In this document: one piece after another, positions 1 to 6,254 of the stretch | How positions within the stretch are numbered: the first letter of the stretch is position 1 | Layout: every line of letters begins with the position of its first letter | Source: an uncultured Dialister sp. | GTDB taxonomy: Bacteria; Bacillota; Negativicutes; Veillonellales; Dialisteraceae | Assembly: GCF_900541605.1 (NCBI RefSeq) | Contig: NZ_UQKJ01000097.1 | Coordinates: forward strand, 1 to 7,378 | Reading direction: 5' to 3' | DNA length: 7,378 bases | Made by a program: the position numbers and the translations under genes | The notes under the pieces: model-generated | What the model was told of the DNA's origin: nothing | What the model saw: the letters and a program-made list of their open reading frames with translations, nothing else | The model's database searches: none

Positions 1-50
1 TAAAAATCCAAGAATGAAATCTGACAACGATTTAATCAGCGCTTCCCTAG
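1..50 (+). repeat. Right end of a MITE-like repeat element, cut by window start
   Basis: These 50 bases match the right end of the complete element (6002-6051) at 49 of 50 positions and in the same orientation, ending in TTCCCTAG. The rest of this copy should lie upstream of the window. Just beyond it, at about 57-90, the words CTCTGC, GAAT and ATCAGCGCT recur in the order found in the outward-facing left end of the element. This suggests a second, degenerate end abutting the first. The 50-base match is directly visible; the degenerate second end is inference. Confidence 0.85.
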
Positions 51-174
51 AAGCTCTGCACGAATGACTCTATCCATCAGCGCTGTCCAACAGTTCGACA
101 AACTGAAATTTGACGCACCAGGAAAATTCTATGCATCCTTTTTCTCTTCCCACGTCTTCGGGCGTTTCACTCTA

Positions 175-183
175 TGATATAAT
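175..183 (+). promoter_or_regulatory. Extended -10 promoter for the HAD-rapZ-yvcK-whiA operon
   Basis: A perfect TATAAT at 178-183 is preceded by TGA at 175-177, giving the extended -10 form TGnTATAAT. No convincing -35 is seen at 16-18 bp spacing, where the bases are roughly TCTTCG; extended -10 promoters tolerate that. Transcription would start near 190, giving a leader of about 45 nt. A small hairpin with a C(UUCG)G loop lies at 152-165 (arms ACGTC and GGCGT). It may be the remnant of an upstream terminator or be incidental. Confidence 0.5.
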
Positions 184-233
184 AAATAAAAACATTGCAT
201 TATGATTTCTTTTCACATATAAGGAGCACAACT

Positions 234-1043
234 ATGCCTTCTATTCAAATGATTGCCATCGACCTGGATGATACCCTTCTCCGGGATGATATATCCGTTT
301 CCGACTATACGAAGGACGTCCTCCGGAAGGTCCTGGAAAGGGGTGTAAAAATTGTTATTGCCACGGGCCGCATGTTCCAGGCTGCCCGTCCCTGGGGAAA
401 AGCCATCGGCCTCGGCAATGTTCCGGTCATCTGCTATACCGGTTCCATGACCGGTCTTTGTGAAAGCGGGAAAATCATCCGGGATGTCCGCATTGACAGG
501 GATCTGTCTGTGAAAATTCTGGCAGATATCAAAGCCCACAGCTGGTATGCCCATACCTATATTGATGACGAACTCTATGTACCCTTCCGGGACTGGCGGA
601 CCGATGAATACGAGAAGCAGTGCGGTGTGAAGGCCTATGTGGCGGGGGATGGTTTCTGGCAGCCTAAAGAGGCGCCCACGAAGATTCTCGTTTGCGAACA
701 CGATGAGAAAGAAATGAAAAAGGTGGAAGATTTCCTGCGCCCCCGGTACGGTGCCCTGGTGAACCAGGTGAAATCCAAGCCCTATTTCTTTGAAATGAAT
801 AACCGGGAATGTTCCAAGGGGGCCGCTGTATCGTCCCTGGCAGAGGAGTATGGTATTCCTCTGGACCACGTGATGACCTTCGGCAACGGAAATAATGATG
901 TATCCATGCTGTCTCTGACGCCCTGGTCCTTTGCTGTGGCCAATGCCACGGCATCCGCTAAAGAAGCGGCAGCCCACGAGACCCTGTCCAACAACGAAGA
1001 CGGCGTTGCCAGGGCTGTAGAAAAATACGTACTGGAGGGATGA
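234..1043 (+). CDS. Cof-type HAD-superfamily (IIB) hydrolase, likely sugar-phosphate phosphatase
   Basis: A 269-residue cytosolic HAD phosphatase of the Cof/YidA type. Family members remove phosphate from sugar phosphates and related small metabolites through an aspartyl-phosphate intermediate. Visible motifs: motif I DLDDT at 10-14 (nucleophile D10, acid/base D12); motif II T44 in ATGR; motif III K195 in CSKGAAV; motif IV GNGNND at 217-222. Residues about 80-190 form the expected C2-type cap between motifs II and III. In motif IV the family usually has GDxxND; here the first Asp is Asn218, while N221 and D222 remain. The ATG at 234 is chosen because AAGGAG at 221-226 sits 7 nt upstream; the in-frame TTG at 195 has no such site. 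It leads the operon and ends 3 nt before rapZ, whose ribosome site lies inside its last codons. Family is secure, substrate unknown. Its position beside two amino-sugar-sensing regulators hints at a sugar phosphate, which is inference only. Confidence 0.9.
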   Translation: MPSIQMIAIDLDDTLLRDDISVSDYTKDVLRKVLERGVKIVIATGRMFQAARPWGKAIGLGNVPVICYTGSMTGLCESGKIIRDVRIDRDLSVKILADIKAHSWYAHTYIDDELYVPFRDWRTDEYEKQCGVKAYVAGDGFWQPKEAPTKILVCEHDEKEMKKVEDFLRPRYGALVNQVKSKPYFFEMNNRECSKGAAVSSLAEEYGIPLDHVMTFGNGNNDVSMLSLTPWSFAVANATASAKEAAAHETLSNNEDGVARAVEKYVLEG

Positions 1044-1046
1044 ACC

Positions 1047-1955
1047 ATGAAGGATGATGATTTCCGCTTTGTCATCATTACCGGCATGAGCGGTGCCGGA
1101 AAGACAAATTTCATGCAGAAACTGGAGGATATGGGATACTACTGCGTGGATAACCTGCCTCCTGTGCTCATTACCCGGTTTGCGGATCTCTGCTGGAAGA
1201 GCACGTCCAATACCCGACACGTGGCGGTGGTCACCGATATCCGGGGCGGTTCCTTCTTTGATGCCCTGCCCCAGGCACTGGATGAACTGAAGAAACGGGG
1301 CATTCCCCATGAGGTGGTGTTCCTTGAAGCTTCCGATGAAGCGCTGGTGCGCCGTTACATGGAAACCCGGCGGCAGCATCCCCTGGCCAGGAATATGCGC
1401 ATCCAGGAAGGAATCGCGGCAGAACGGAAAATCCTGGCCGGTGTCCGGGCCCAGGCCGACGTGATTGTGGATACTACGGCCATGAAAACAAGTGACTTGA
1501 AGGAATACCTGTCCAGCCGGTTCGGCGGCGACAGCAAAAGCGGGGATATGCAGATCACCGTATTTTCCTTCGGCTTCAAGTATGGCATTCCCATCGATGC
1601 GGATATGGTTATCGATGTCCGGTTCCTGCCGAATCCCTTCTACGTACCGGAATATAAATATTCCACAGGCCGGGTGAAGGAAGTGGCCGATTACATCAAC
1701 CGGTCCCCGGTGACCCAGAAATTTCTGGAAAAGCTCTATGATTTCATGGATTTTGTGGTGGACCGGTTCAAAGAATCCGGGAAAACCCAACTCACCATTG
1801 CCATCGGATGCACCGGCGGCATGCATCGGTCTGTCTTCGTAACGGAAAAACTGGGAAACCACCTGAGAGAGAAACATGTCCATGTGAATATCGAACACAG
1901 GGACCTTCACAGAAACCATGTGGAACACGATGTGACCGATTCTTCGGAAGGATGA
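1047..1955 (+). CDS. rapZ: RapZ/YvcJ family nucleotide-binding regulatory protein
   Basis: A 302-residue RapZ (YvcJ) protein, about full family length (~285-300). The N-terminal P-loop domain has Walker A GMSGAGKT at 13-20, CVDNLPP at 33-39, DIRGG at 64-68 and the family signature ETRRQHPL at 106-113. The C-terminal domain carries FGFKYGIP (175-182), DVRFLPNPFY (190-199) and GCTGGMHRS (254-262), which lines the metabolite/RNA-binding face in studied members. In E. coli RapZ binds glucosamine-6-phosphate and delivers the sRNA GlmZ to RNase E. In Bacillus YvcJ hydrolyses nucleotides and affects competence; no GlmZ-like RNA is evident here. The usual Gln in GGQHRS is Met259. ATG follows GGAGGG (1034-1039) by 7 nt and the upstream stop by 3 nt, so it is probably translationally coupled. 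yvcK starts 6 nt after it, the standard rapZ-yvcK-whiA order. Confidence 0.96.
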   Translation: MKDDDFRFVIITGMSGAGKTNFMQKLEDMGYYCVDNLPPVLITRFADLCWKSTSNTRHVAVVTDIRGGSFFDALPQALDELKKRGIPHEVVFLEASDEALVRRYMETRRQHPLARNMRIQEGIAAERKILAGVRAQADVIVDTTAMKTSDLKEYLSSRFGGDSKSGDMQITVFSFGFKYGIPIDADMVIDVRFLPNPFYVPEYKYSTGRVKEVADYINRSPVTQKFLEKLYDFMDFVVDRFKESGKTQLTIAIGCTGGMHRSVFVTEKLGNHLREKHVHVNIEHRDLHRNHVEHDVTDSSEG

Positions 1956-1961
1956 GCAGTA

Positions 1962-3314
1962 ATGAAACATTTCATGCAATGGCTCCGGCCGGGCCTTTCC
2001 ATCAAACGGTGGATGCTCCTGTTTTCCATCGGCATCCTGGTTCTCGTTTTTGGAGCGACCCTGATTCTGAATTACCAGATCTTTGGGATACTGGAAGAAA
2101 AGATGCTCCTCTTTGCGTTCCAGATGACCGGAAGCTACAGCTATACGTTCCTGGCCATCTGCGGTACCATTCTCGTCATTCTGGGGCTGTGGATCATGGT
2201 GACCGCTGTCCGGAAACTGATGAAGCGGTTCGTGGAGCTGCTGGCACCGGATCAGAAGGAAGTATCCAAACAGCTTCTGTCCAAGATGGAATTGTCCCGG
2301 GGACCGAAGGTGGTGGCCATCGGCGGCGGCCATGGGTTGTCCATGCTCCTTCGGGGACTGAAAAATAAGACATCAAATATTACCGCCATCGTGACGGTGG
2401 CCGATGACGGCGGCTCTTCCGGAAGACTCCGGGAAGAGATGGGCATCATTGCCCCGGGAGATCTGCGGAACTGCCTCGTAGCCCTGGCAGATAAAGAAAC
2501 GGTGTTGGAAGAAATCTTCCAGTACCGCTTCGACGGGGAAGGGGAACTGGCAGGGCACAGCCTTGGCAATCTTTTCCTGGCAGCCCTGATCAAACAGTTC
2601 GGCAGCGTACAGAATGCGCTGGAAGCAGCCAGCAAGGTCCTGAATATCCGTGGCCAGGTCATGCCTGCTACGTCCCAGACCGTGCGCCTTAAGGCCCGCA
2701 TGTCAGATGGTGAAATCGTGGAAGGAGAGTCGGAAATTTCCGCCTACCCTGAGAAAAAGGGACGGGACATCCGTATTGTCCATATGTCTACGATACCTAA
2801 GGCCCCCATGGCTGTGGGAGATGCCCTGAAGGCCCTGCGGGATGCGGACCTCATCACCCTTGGCCCCGGAAGCCTCTATACGTCGGTGCTTCCAAATCTT
2901 CTGGTGCCTGAAATTCTTCAGACCATCCGCGAAAGCGGGGCACCGGTCATCTACATCTGCAATGTGATGACCCAGCCCGGAGAAACGTCGGGATATACCG
3001 TAGGGGACCACCTGAAGGCCCTGGTAGACCATATCGGTGGCGGTGTCGTGGATTTCGTGCTGGCCAATACCGGCACTCCTGCCGCCGACGTTTTGAAAAA
3101 ATACGAAAAGGCCCATGCCTATCCGGTATCCATTGACCGGAAAAAAGTGGAATCCCTGGGAGCTTCCCTCATTGAAGCAGACCTGTTGGGGCCGGCTCGG
3201 GAAGCGGTGCAGGATACAAATGTACTGGCTGAGGAACTCATGCAGATTCATAATCTGCTGCAGGCCAAGATTCCACCGGAAGCGCTGGACGAGTATCTGA
3301 AAAGGAGTCACTAA
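1962..3314 (+). CDS. yvcK: YvcK/GlmR family protein with N-terminal membrane anchor
   Basis: A 450-residue YvcK (GlmR) protein of the CofD-like fold. In Bacillus and Listeria GlmR binds UDP-GlcNAc and steers carbon into cell-wall precursors, notably during growth on gluconeogenic sources. The catalytic-type core starts at about residue 114: GGGHG 121-125, DDGGSSG 148-154, PGDLRN 165-170, GHSLGNL 198-204, GPGSLYTS 301-308 and NVMTQPGET 334-342. Ahead of it are about 113 extra residues absent from the ~317-residue Bacillus protein. They hold two clear hydrophobic segments, about 17-38 and 59-82, each followed by charged residues. The core is therefore predicted to be membrane-tethered on the cytosolic side. 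ATG at 1962 follows GGAAGG (1946-1951). Its stop TAA shares one base with the whiA start (TAATG), so the two are coupled. Identity is secure; the anchor is predicted from hydropathy by eye. Confidence 0.96.
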   Translation: MKHFMQWLRPGLSIKRWMLLFSIGILVLVFGATLILNYQIFGILEEKMLLFAFQMTGSYSYTFLAICGTILVILGLWIMVTAVRKLMKRFVELLAPDQKEVSKQLLSKMELSRGPKVVAIGGGHGLSMLLRGLKNKTSNITAIVTVADDGGSSGRLREEMGIIAPGDLRNCLVALADKETVLEEIFQYRFDGEGELAGHSLGNLFLAALIKQFGSVQNALEAASKVLNIRGQVMPATSQTVRLKARMSDGEIVEGESEISAYPEKKGRDIRIVHMSTIPKAPMAVGDALKALRDADLITLGPGSLYTSVLPNLLVPEILQTIRESGAPVIYICNVMTQPGETSGYTVGDHLKALVDHIGGGVVDFVLANTGTPAADVLKKYEKAHAYPVSIDRKKVESLGASLIEADLLGPAREAVQDTNVLAEELMQIHNLLQAKIPPEALDEYLKRSH

Positions 3315-4237
3315 TGTCATTTACAGAACAGGTCAAAAACGAGCTGGCCCGTATCCGGCGAGACGATAAATCCTGCCGCACGGCGGAGCTGCTCGCTCTT
3401 CTCCGCATGAGCGGCTCCTTCATCACCGGTTCCGGCGGCCGATGGGGACTGGAGTTTTCTACGGGAAACAGCGCCGTAGCCCGCCGGGTCCTTGTGTATC
3501 TGAAAAAGGACTTCGGTTTCATGCCCAGCGCCATGGTGCGGCAGGGGAGAAGGCTCCGCAAGAAAAATGTGTACACCCTGGTGGTCCAGCCTTCTGAGCA
3601 GGGACTGGCATTTCTCGATACCATGGGATTATCTCCTATGGCTGCTGTAGATGATGAGGCTTTCCTGGAGACCATGGAAGAGAAGCGGGCCTATCTGGCC
3701 GGCGCCTTTCTGGGCGGCGGCTCTGTGAGCCGTCCCCAGAGCGATTACCATCTGGAAATGGTGACACAGTCCTACCGTTTCGCCGAGGAAATCGTAAAAA
3801 CTATGGCTGCTTTCAAGCTGAATGCCCGGATGACGGACCGAAAAAACGATTATATTGTATATATAAAAGATGGGGATGAGGTATCTGAGCTGCTCCAGAT
3901 CCTGGGGGCCAGCCAGAGTTATCTGGACTTTGAAAGTGTGCGGGTAGTGAAGGACATGAGAAATCGGGTGAACCGGCAGGTGAACTGTGAGACCGCCAAT
4001 CTCCAGAAAACCGTGGATGCCGCTGTCCACCAGACCCATATGGTGCAGAAACTGCTGGACCGGGTACCACGGTCTTCTCTCTCTCCCAAAATCCGGGAAG
4101 CCTGCGACCTGCGCCTGGCTAATCCCAATGCCAGTCTGGCGGAACTGGCGGCTCTCTGCGGTATTACCAAGTCCGGTCTTGCCCATCGCTTCAAAAAAAT
4201 AGAAGCCCTGGCAGAGGAAAAACATTCGGACCTCTAG
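3314..4237 (+). CDS. whiA: DNA-binding protein WhiA
   Basis: A 307-residue WhiA, normal family length. WhiA has a degenerate LAGLIDADG homing-endonuclease fold joined to a helix-turn-helix. It controls sporulation in Streptomyces and chromosome segregation / cell division in Bacillus. The N-terminal WhiA_N region covers about 1-105; YLAGAFLGGGSVS at 127-139 is the second LAGLIDADG-like block. RNRVNRQVNCETANLQKT (216-233) is the conserved linker, and the HTH lies near 273-297 (SLAELAALCGITKSGLAHRF). ATG 3314 overlaps the yvcK stop and is served by AAAGGAG at 3301-3307. No crh gene follows, unlike Bacillus. The stop TAG (4235-4237) lies inside the CTAG that opens a repeat-element end (see 4234-4280), yet the C-terminus looks complete. 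No terminator is seen directly after it. Confidence 0.97.
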   Translation: MSFTEQVKNELARIRRDDKSCRTAELLALLRMSGSFITGSGGRWGLEFSTGNSAVARRVLVYLKKDFGFMPSAMVRQGRRLRKKNVYTLVVQPSEQGLAFLDTMGLSPMAAVDDEAFLETMEEKRAYLAGAFLGGGSVSRPQSDYHLEMVTQSYRFAEEIVKTMAAFKLNARMTDRKNDYIVYIKDGDEVSELLQILGASQSYLDFESVRVVKDMRNRVNRQVNCETANLQKTVDAAVHQTHMVQKLLDRVPRSSLSPKIREACDLRLANPNASLAELAALCGITKSGLAHRFKKIEALAEEKHSDL

Positions 4238-4280
4238 GGAAACGCTGGTCAATTCGCAGAGTCAGGGAAGTGCTGATTCG
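4234..4280 (+). repeat. Remnant of the MITE-like element: two abutting ends
   Basis: Bases 4234-4265 match the left end of the complete element (5803-5834) at 28 of 32 positions, including CTAGG at the tip and AATTCGCAGAGTCAG. Instead of continuing into the arm, the sequence switches at about 4265 to GGGAAGTGCTGATTCG. This is a second copy of the same terminal sequence in the same orientation. No right end follows, so this is a solo or deleted copy. The rest of the whiA-to-4331 spacer is AT-rich (about 4290-4306). It offers TATAAA at 4300-4305 as a possible -10 for the next gene, without a clear -35. Confidence 0.75.
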
Positions 4281-4330
4281 TAATTCTATTTCATTTATAT
4301 ATAAATGTGAGGTCAATAATCCAATCTGTT

Positions 4331-5389
4331 ATGTTAAAAAAATATATCAAAACATTGTTAGTATCCGGTCTTGTACTACTAGGCGGCGCCGGGGTATCGG
4401 CGGCTTCTCCGCTGGATGAGAACTATACCACACTTCCCCTGAAGGAGACGAAAACGGAAGGAACCCTCATTTTTTCCGACTGCCCGGAATATGCGGACAA
4501 GACAGGTATTCTCTATGAGGGAACCGTGAAACCGGGGAAGGGACGGGTCTATTATTACCACGTCAATGAAACCGGCGGTCCTGCTCGGGTGCTGGTGTAT
4601 GCGAAGTCGGCAAAGAAACAGCCATTGACGATCCTTCGCAGAGTTAAAGGGGATGCCAGCAGCAGTTACGTTCCCACAGGGGCCACCCTTTCCTTTCGGG
4701 AAGCCGTGGAACCGGCAGGGAAACCTGAGACCCTGACCATTAAAGATAAAAACAAAGTGATTCTTTACGACGATGATCCAGACGGTATCAATGAAGAGGA
4801 TCTCGTGAGCGGCATGGTGGAAGTGGAAACAAAGGCGCCGGTTACTTTGGGCGTAGCCATTGTGCCCGATGGCAGTGATGAGGATGTAAAGCAGTCCCTG
4901 GACACAGCCCTGCCCCTGCCTCCGGATACCCATGAAATGGGGGGAACCTTTGCCAGGGATATTTACCTTGAAAACAAATCCTGGGACTTTGCCAAAGGCC
5001 CGGTGGCTCTTTCGGTGGGAAATTCCATTCCTTTCCAGAAAGGGATGGATGAACTGTCCCGGGTGAAACGGGAAAATACCGGGGACTACGGCGTGACCTA
5101 CCATGTAACTTTCCATAATCAGGGAAAGGGCCGGTATAACCTGTATGTGAATGCCCAGGGCGGTGTATACCTTGGCACATTCCAGATTGGTCCCGATGAG
5201 AAACTTCTTCGTACCTACCGCACCGATGGGAAGCTGGGAGGCCGCTGGTTTGGAAATGGCACTGAGGATGACTATATTTCCTGTGGGTCCTGGGACATGG
5301 GAAAGGACCTGTACATCCGCTTTATCCCAGCCGGTGCCGCTTACCTGCCTATCCGGTTCCTTATGGTCCCGGAAAAAGACAATGGATAA
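4331..5389 (+). CDS. Secreted beta-rich protein of unknown function
   Basis: I do not recognise this family. From ATG 4331 it is 352 residues with a clear Sec signal peptide: basic MLKKYIK, a hydrophobic core at about 8-22, and probable cleavage after VSA (residue 24). No lipobox Cys is present, so it should be released or wall-associated. The mature part has no transmembrane segment and alternates short hydrophobic and polar runs typical of beta-sandwiches. Two similar-looking blocks are seen: about 45-130 (GILYEGTVKPG, RVYYYHVNE) and about 205-345 (YGVTYHVTFHNQGKGRYNLY, GGVYLG, LYIRFIP). An acidic stretch (DDDPDG 147-152) and only two Cys (51 and 318) are present. The frame also opens at a GTG at 4307, but starting there would put eight residues ahead of the signal peptide. 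Neither start has a well-spaced ribosome site: GAGG at 4309-4312 is 18 nt from the ATG. It lies between whiA and DUF951 without obvious functional linkage. Confidence 0.85.
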   Translation: MLKKYIKTLLVSGLVLLGGAGVSAASPLDENYTTLPLKETKTEGTLIFSDCPEYADKTGILYEGTVKPGKGRVYYYHVNETGGPARVLVYAKSAKKQPLTILRRVKGDASSSYVPTGATLSFREAVEPAGKPETLTIKDKNKVILYDDDPDGINEEDLVSGMVEVETKAPVTLGVAIVPDGSDEDVKQSLDTALPLPPDTHEMGGTFARDIYLENKSWDFAKGPVALSVGNSIPFQKGMDELSRVKRENTGDYGVTYHVTFHNQGKGRYNLYVNAQGGVYLGTFQIGPDEKLLRTYRTDGKLGGRWFGNGTEDDYISCGSWDMGKDLYIRFIPAGAAYLPIRFLMVPEKDNG

Positions 5390-5410
5390 ATCCGCCGGTT
5401 CATGTATAAT
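5383..5410 (+). promoter_or_regulatory. Candidate promoter for the DUF951 gene
   Basis: TATAAT at 5405-5410 is preceded 16 bp upstream by TGGATA (5383-5388), 4 of 6 matches to TTGACA and overlapping the end of the previous gene. Transcription would begin near 5417, giving a leader of about 75 nt. The leader contains a perfect 5-bp hairpin, CAGGC (5452-5456) with GCCTG (5462-5466), just before the ribosome site. The -10 is good and the -35 is weak. Confidence 0.4.
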
Positions 5411-5493
5411 GAATAAAAAGATTTTCCCTGGAGCCGGGGATTGGGGCTTCACAGGCGACATGCCTGGATTGTATGAAATTAAGGAGATGTCCT

Positions 5494-5736
5494 ATGCAGT
5501 ATATTCAGTTCCGTGTCGGTGATATCGTGCAGATGAAAAAGAAACATCCCTGCGGCAGCCAGGAGTGGGAGGTGCTGCAGCTGGGAAGTGATATGCGGGT
5601 GAAATGCAGGGGCTGCGGACACATTGCCCTTATTCCCCGTCCCCGTTTCCTGAAGGGGGCCAGAAAAGTCCTGAATCGGGACGTAACGAAGGACGTTCCG
5701 TTGGCCAAAAGAACAGAGGAATCCACAGAGGGGTAA
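5494..5736 (+). CDS. DUF951 family small protein with possible Cys metal site
   Basis: An 80-residue protein matching the DUF951 (YyzM-like) pattern of Bacillota: an N-terminal F/Y-x-VGDIVQMKKKHPCGS stretch, then W-E-V-L, then MRVKCRGCGH and an I-x-R-x-x-F/K segment. Cys20, Cys38 and Cys41, with His18 or His43, are placed to form a zinc-ribbon or rubredoxin-like knuckle in a small SH3-like barrel; this is inference from spacing. The C-terminal 20 residues are charged and probably disordered. Function is unknown. ATG 5494 is chosen over the in-frame ATG at 5473 because AAGGAG (5481-5486) lies 7 nt upstream of it. The gene ends in a double stop, TAA TAG. It seems separate from the operon before it and is the last protein gene before the tRNA cluster. 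Confidence 0.85.
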   Translation: MQYIQFRVGDIVQMKKKHPCGSQEWEVLQLGSDMRVKCRGCGHIALIPRPRFLKGARKVLNRDVTKDVPLAKRTEESTEG

Positions 5737-5743
5737 TAGCAGG

Positions 5744-5768
5744 GGCTGACGGCTTACCGCTCACAGCC
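5744..5768 (+). terminator. Weak bulged hairpin after the DUF951 gene
   Basis: GGCTGACGG (5744-5752) can pair across the loop CTTA with CCG, TCA and GCC (5757-5768), leaving small bulges. No T-run follows directly; a short TTTT appears only at about 5797. It could be an inefficient terminator or a 3'-end stabilising structure. Confidence 0.25.
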
Positions 5769-5802
5769 ATCTGTCATGGGATTTCCTGGATTCGGCTTTT
5801 CT

Positions 5803-6051
5803 CTAGGAAAGCGCTGATTAATTCGCAGAGTCAGATTTCGTAAGGATTTTTATGCACTGCTTCGTCATAACTCGGCCAAGAATAAAAGGAAGGCGCTTTA
5901 ATGTGCAGAGAAAGCGCCAACTTATCTTGGCTCAGCAGTCCTATGCAGGACTGCTGCCTTAAATAGCTCGCTATTCGCGTCGAGTTATTCCTTGCATTGC
6001 ATAAAAATCCAAGAATGAAATCTGACAACGATTTAATCAGTGCTTCCCTAG
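5803..6051. mobile_element. Complete ~249-bp MITE-like element with long inverted arms and three internal hairpins
   Basis: The ends are inverted copies: left 5803-5825 starts CTAGGAAAGCGCTGATTAA and the right end reads TTAATCAGTGCTTCCCTAG up to 6051. The symmetry extends over about 72 bp per arm (5803-5874 against 5981-6051), with about 52 matching positions. Shared blocks include TCAGATTTC, GGATTTTTATGCA and TAACTCG. The ~106-nt centre has three stem-loops: 5876-5930 (outer CCAAGA/TCTTGG, inner GGCGCTTT/AAAGCGCC), 5932-5957 (perfect CAGCAGTCCT/AGGACTGCTG, loop ATGC) and 5962-5975 (AATAG/CTATT). As RNA it would form a cloverleaf-like multibranch closed by a long stem. CTAG at both tips fits a palindromic target with either TA duplication (IS630/Tc1 type) or 4-bp YTAR duplication (IS5 type). 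It has no transposase, so it would be non-autonomous. Two further partial copies lie at 1-50 and 4234-4280. Confidence 0.8.
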
Positions 6052-6080
6052 CAATAAAAAAGAATCCCGATGGATATCGA

Positions 6081-6111
6081 ATGGGGTGCTTTATGAATTT
6101 GTGCACCCCAT
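6081..6111. other. Perfect 9-bp inverted repeat upstream of the tRNA promoters
   Basis: ATGGGGTGC (6081-6089) pairs perfectly with GCACCCCAT (6103-6111) across a 13-nt AT-rich spacer. No T-run follows on either strand, so it is not a classical terminator. It lies just past the MITE-like element and about 70 bp upstream of the first tRNA promoter. It could be a Rho-independent remnant, a transcript-end hairpin or a protein-binding site. The rest of 6052-6155 shows no gene. Confidence 0.5.
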
Positions 6112-6155
6112 CAGCCCTCCGCACTTTTCAATCTTCACTTTGAGATGTAAATTCC

Positions 6156-6209
6156 CTTCAAAAAAATTGTAAAAAAGGGGTAGACAGACAGGGCTGTTAA
6201 TGCTATAAT
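6156..6209 (+). promoter_or_regulatory. tRNA operon promoter P1 with UP-like element
   Basis: TAGACA (6181-6186), a 17-bp spacer and TATAAT (6204-6209), with TGC directly before the -10 giving an extended -10. Upstream, about 6158-6176 is A-tract rich (A7 and A6 blocks) at the position of an RNA polymerase alpha-subunit UP element. Transcription would start near 6216, about 85 nt before the first tRNA. The leader contains a small GAGG/CCTC hairpin (about 6223-6235). Confidence 0.8.
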
Positions 6210-6254
6210 CTATAAACGTGATGAGGACATACCTCCGAGTGAGCAAAAAAGTGC

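Noticed and set aside
213..2333. A 706-codon open frame on the minus strand
   Set aside because: It lies antisense to the HAD, rapZ and yvcK genes, all of which have clear families. It has no domain, no plausible start site, and a His/Gly/Pro-rich composition typical of a shadow frame created by GC-rich third codon positions.
4379..5461. A 360-codon open frame on the minus strand opposite the exported protein
   Set aside because: The + frame has a signal peptide and coherent beta-strand pattern. The minus frame has neither, nor a recognisable ribosome site or motif.
5803..6051. CRISPR array or tRNA-like gene as an explanation for the structured repeat
   Set aside because: There are no regularly spaced identical repeats. 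The cloverleaf-like fold lacks tRNA T-loop, D-loop and acceptor features, while the CTAG-bounded inverted ends point to a transposable element.
5831..6124. A 97-codon minus-strand frame running through the repeat element
   Set aside because: It starts outside the element in unrelated sequence and crosses its hairpins; most of it is simply the inverted-repeat DNA read as protein. Repeats like this are often mis-annotated as hypothetical proteins.
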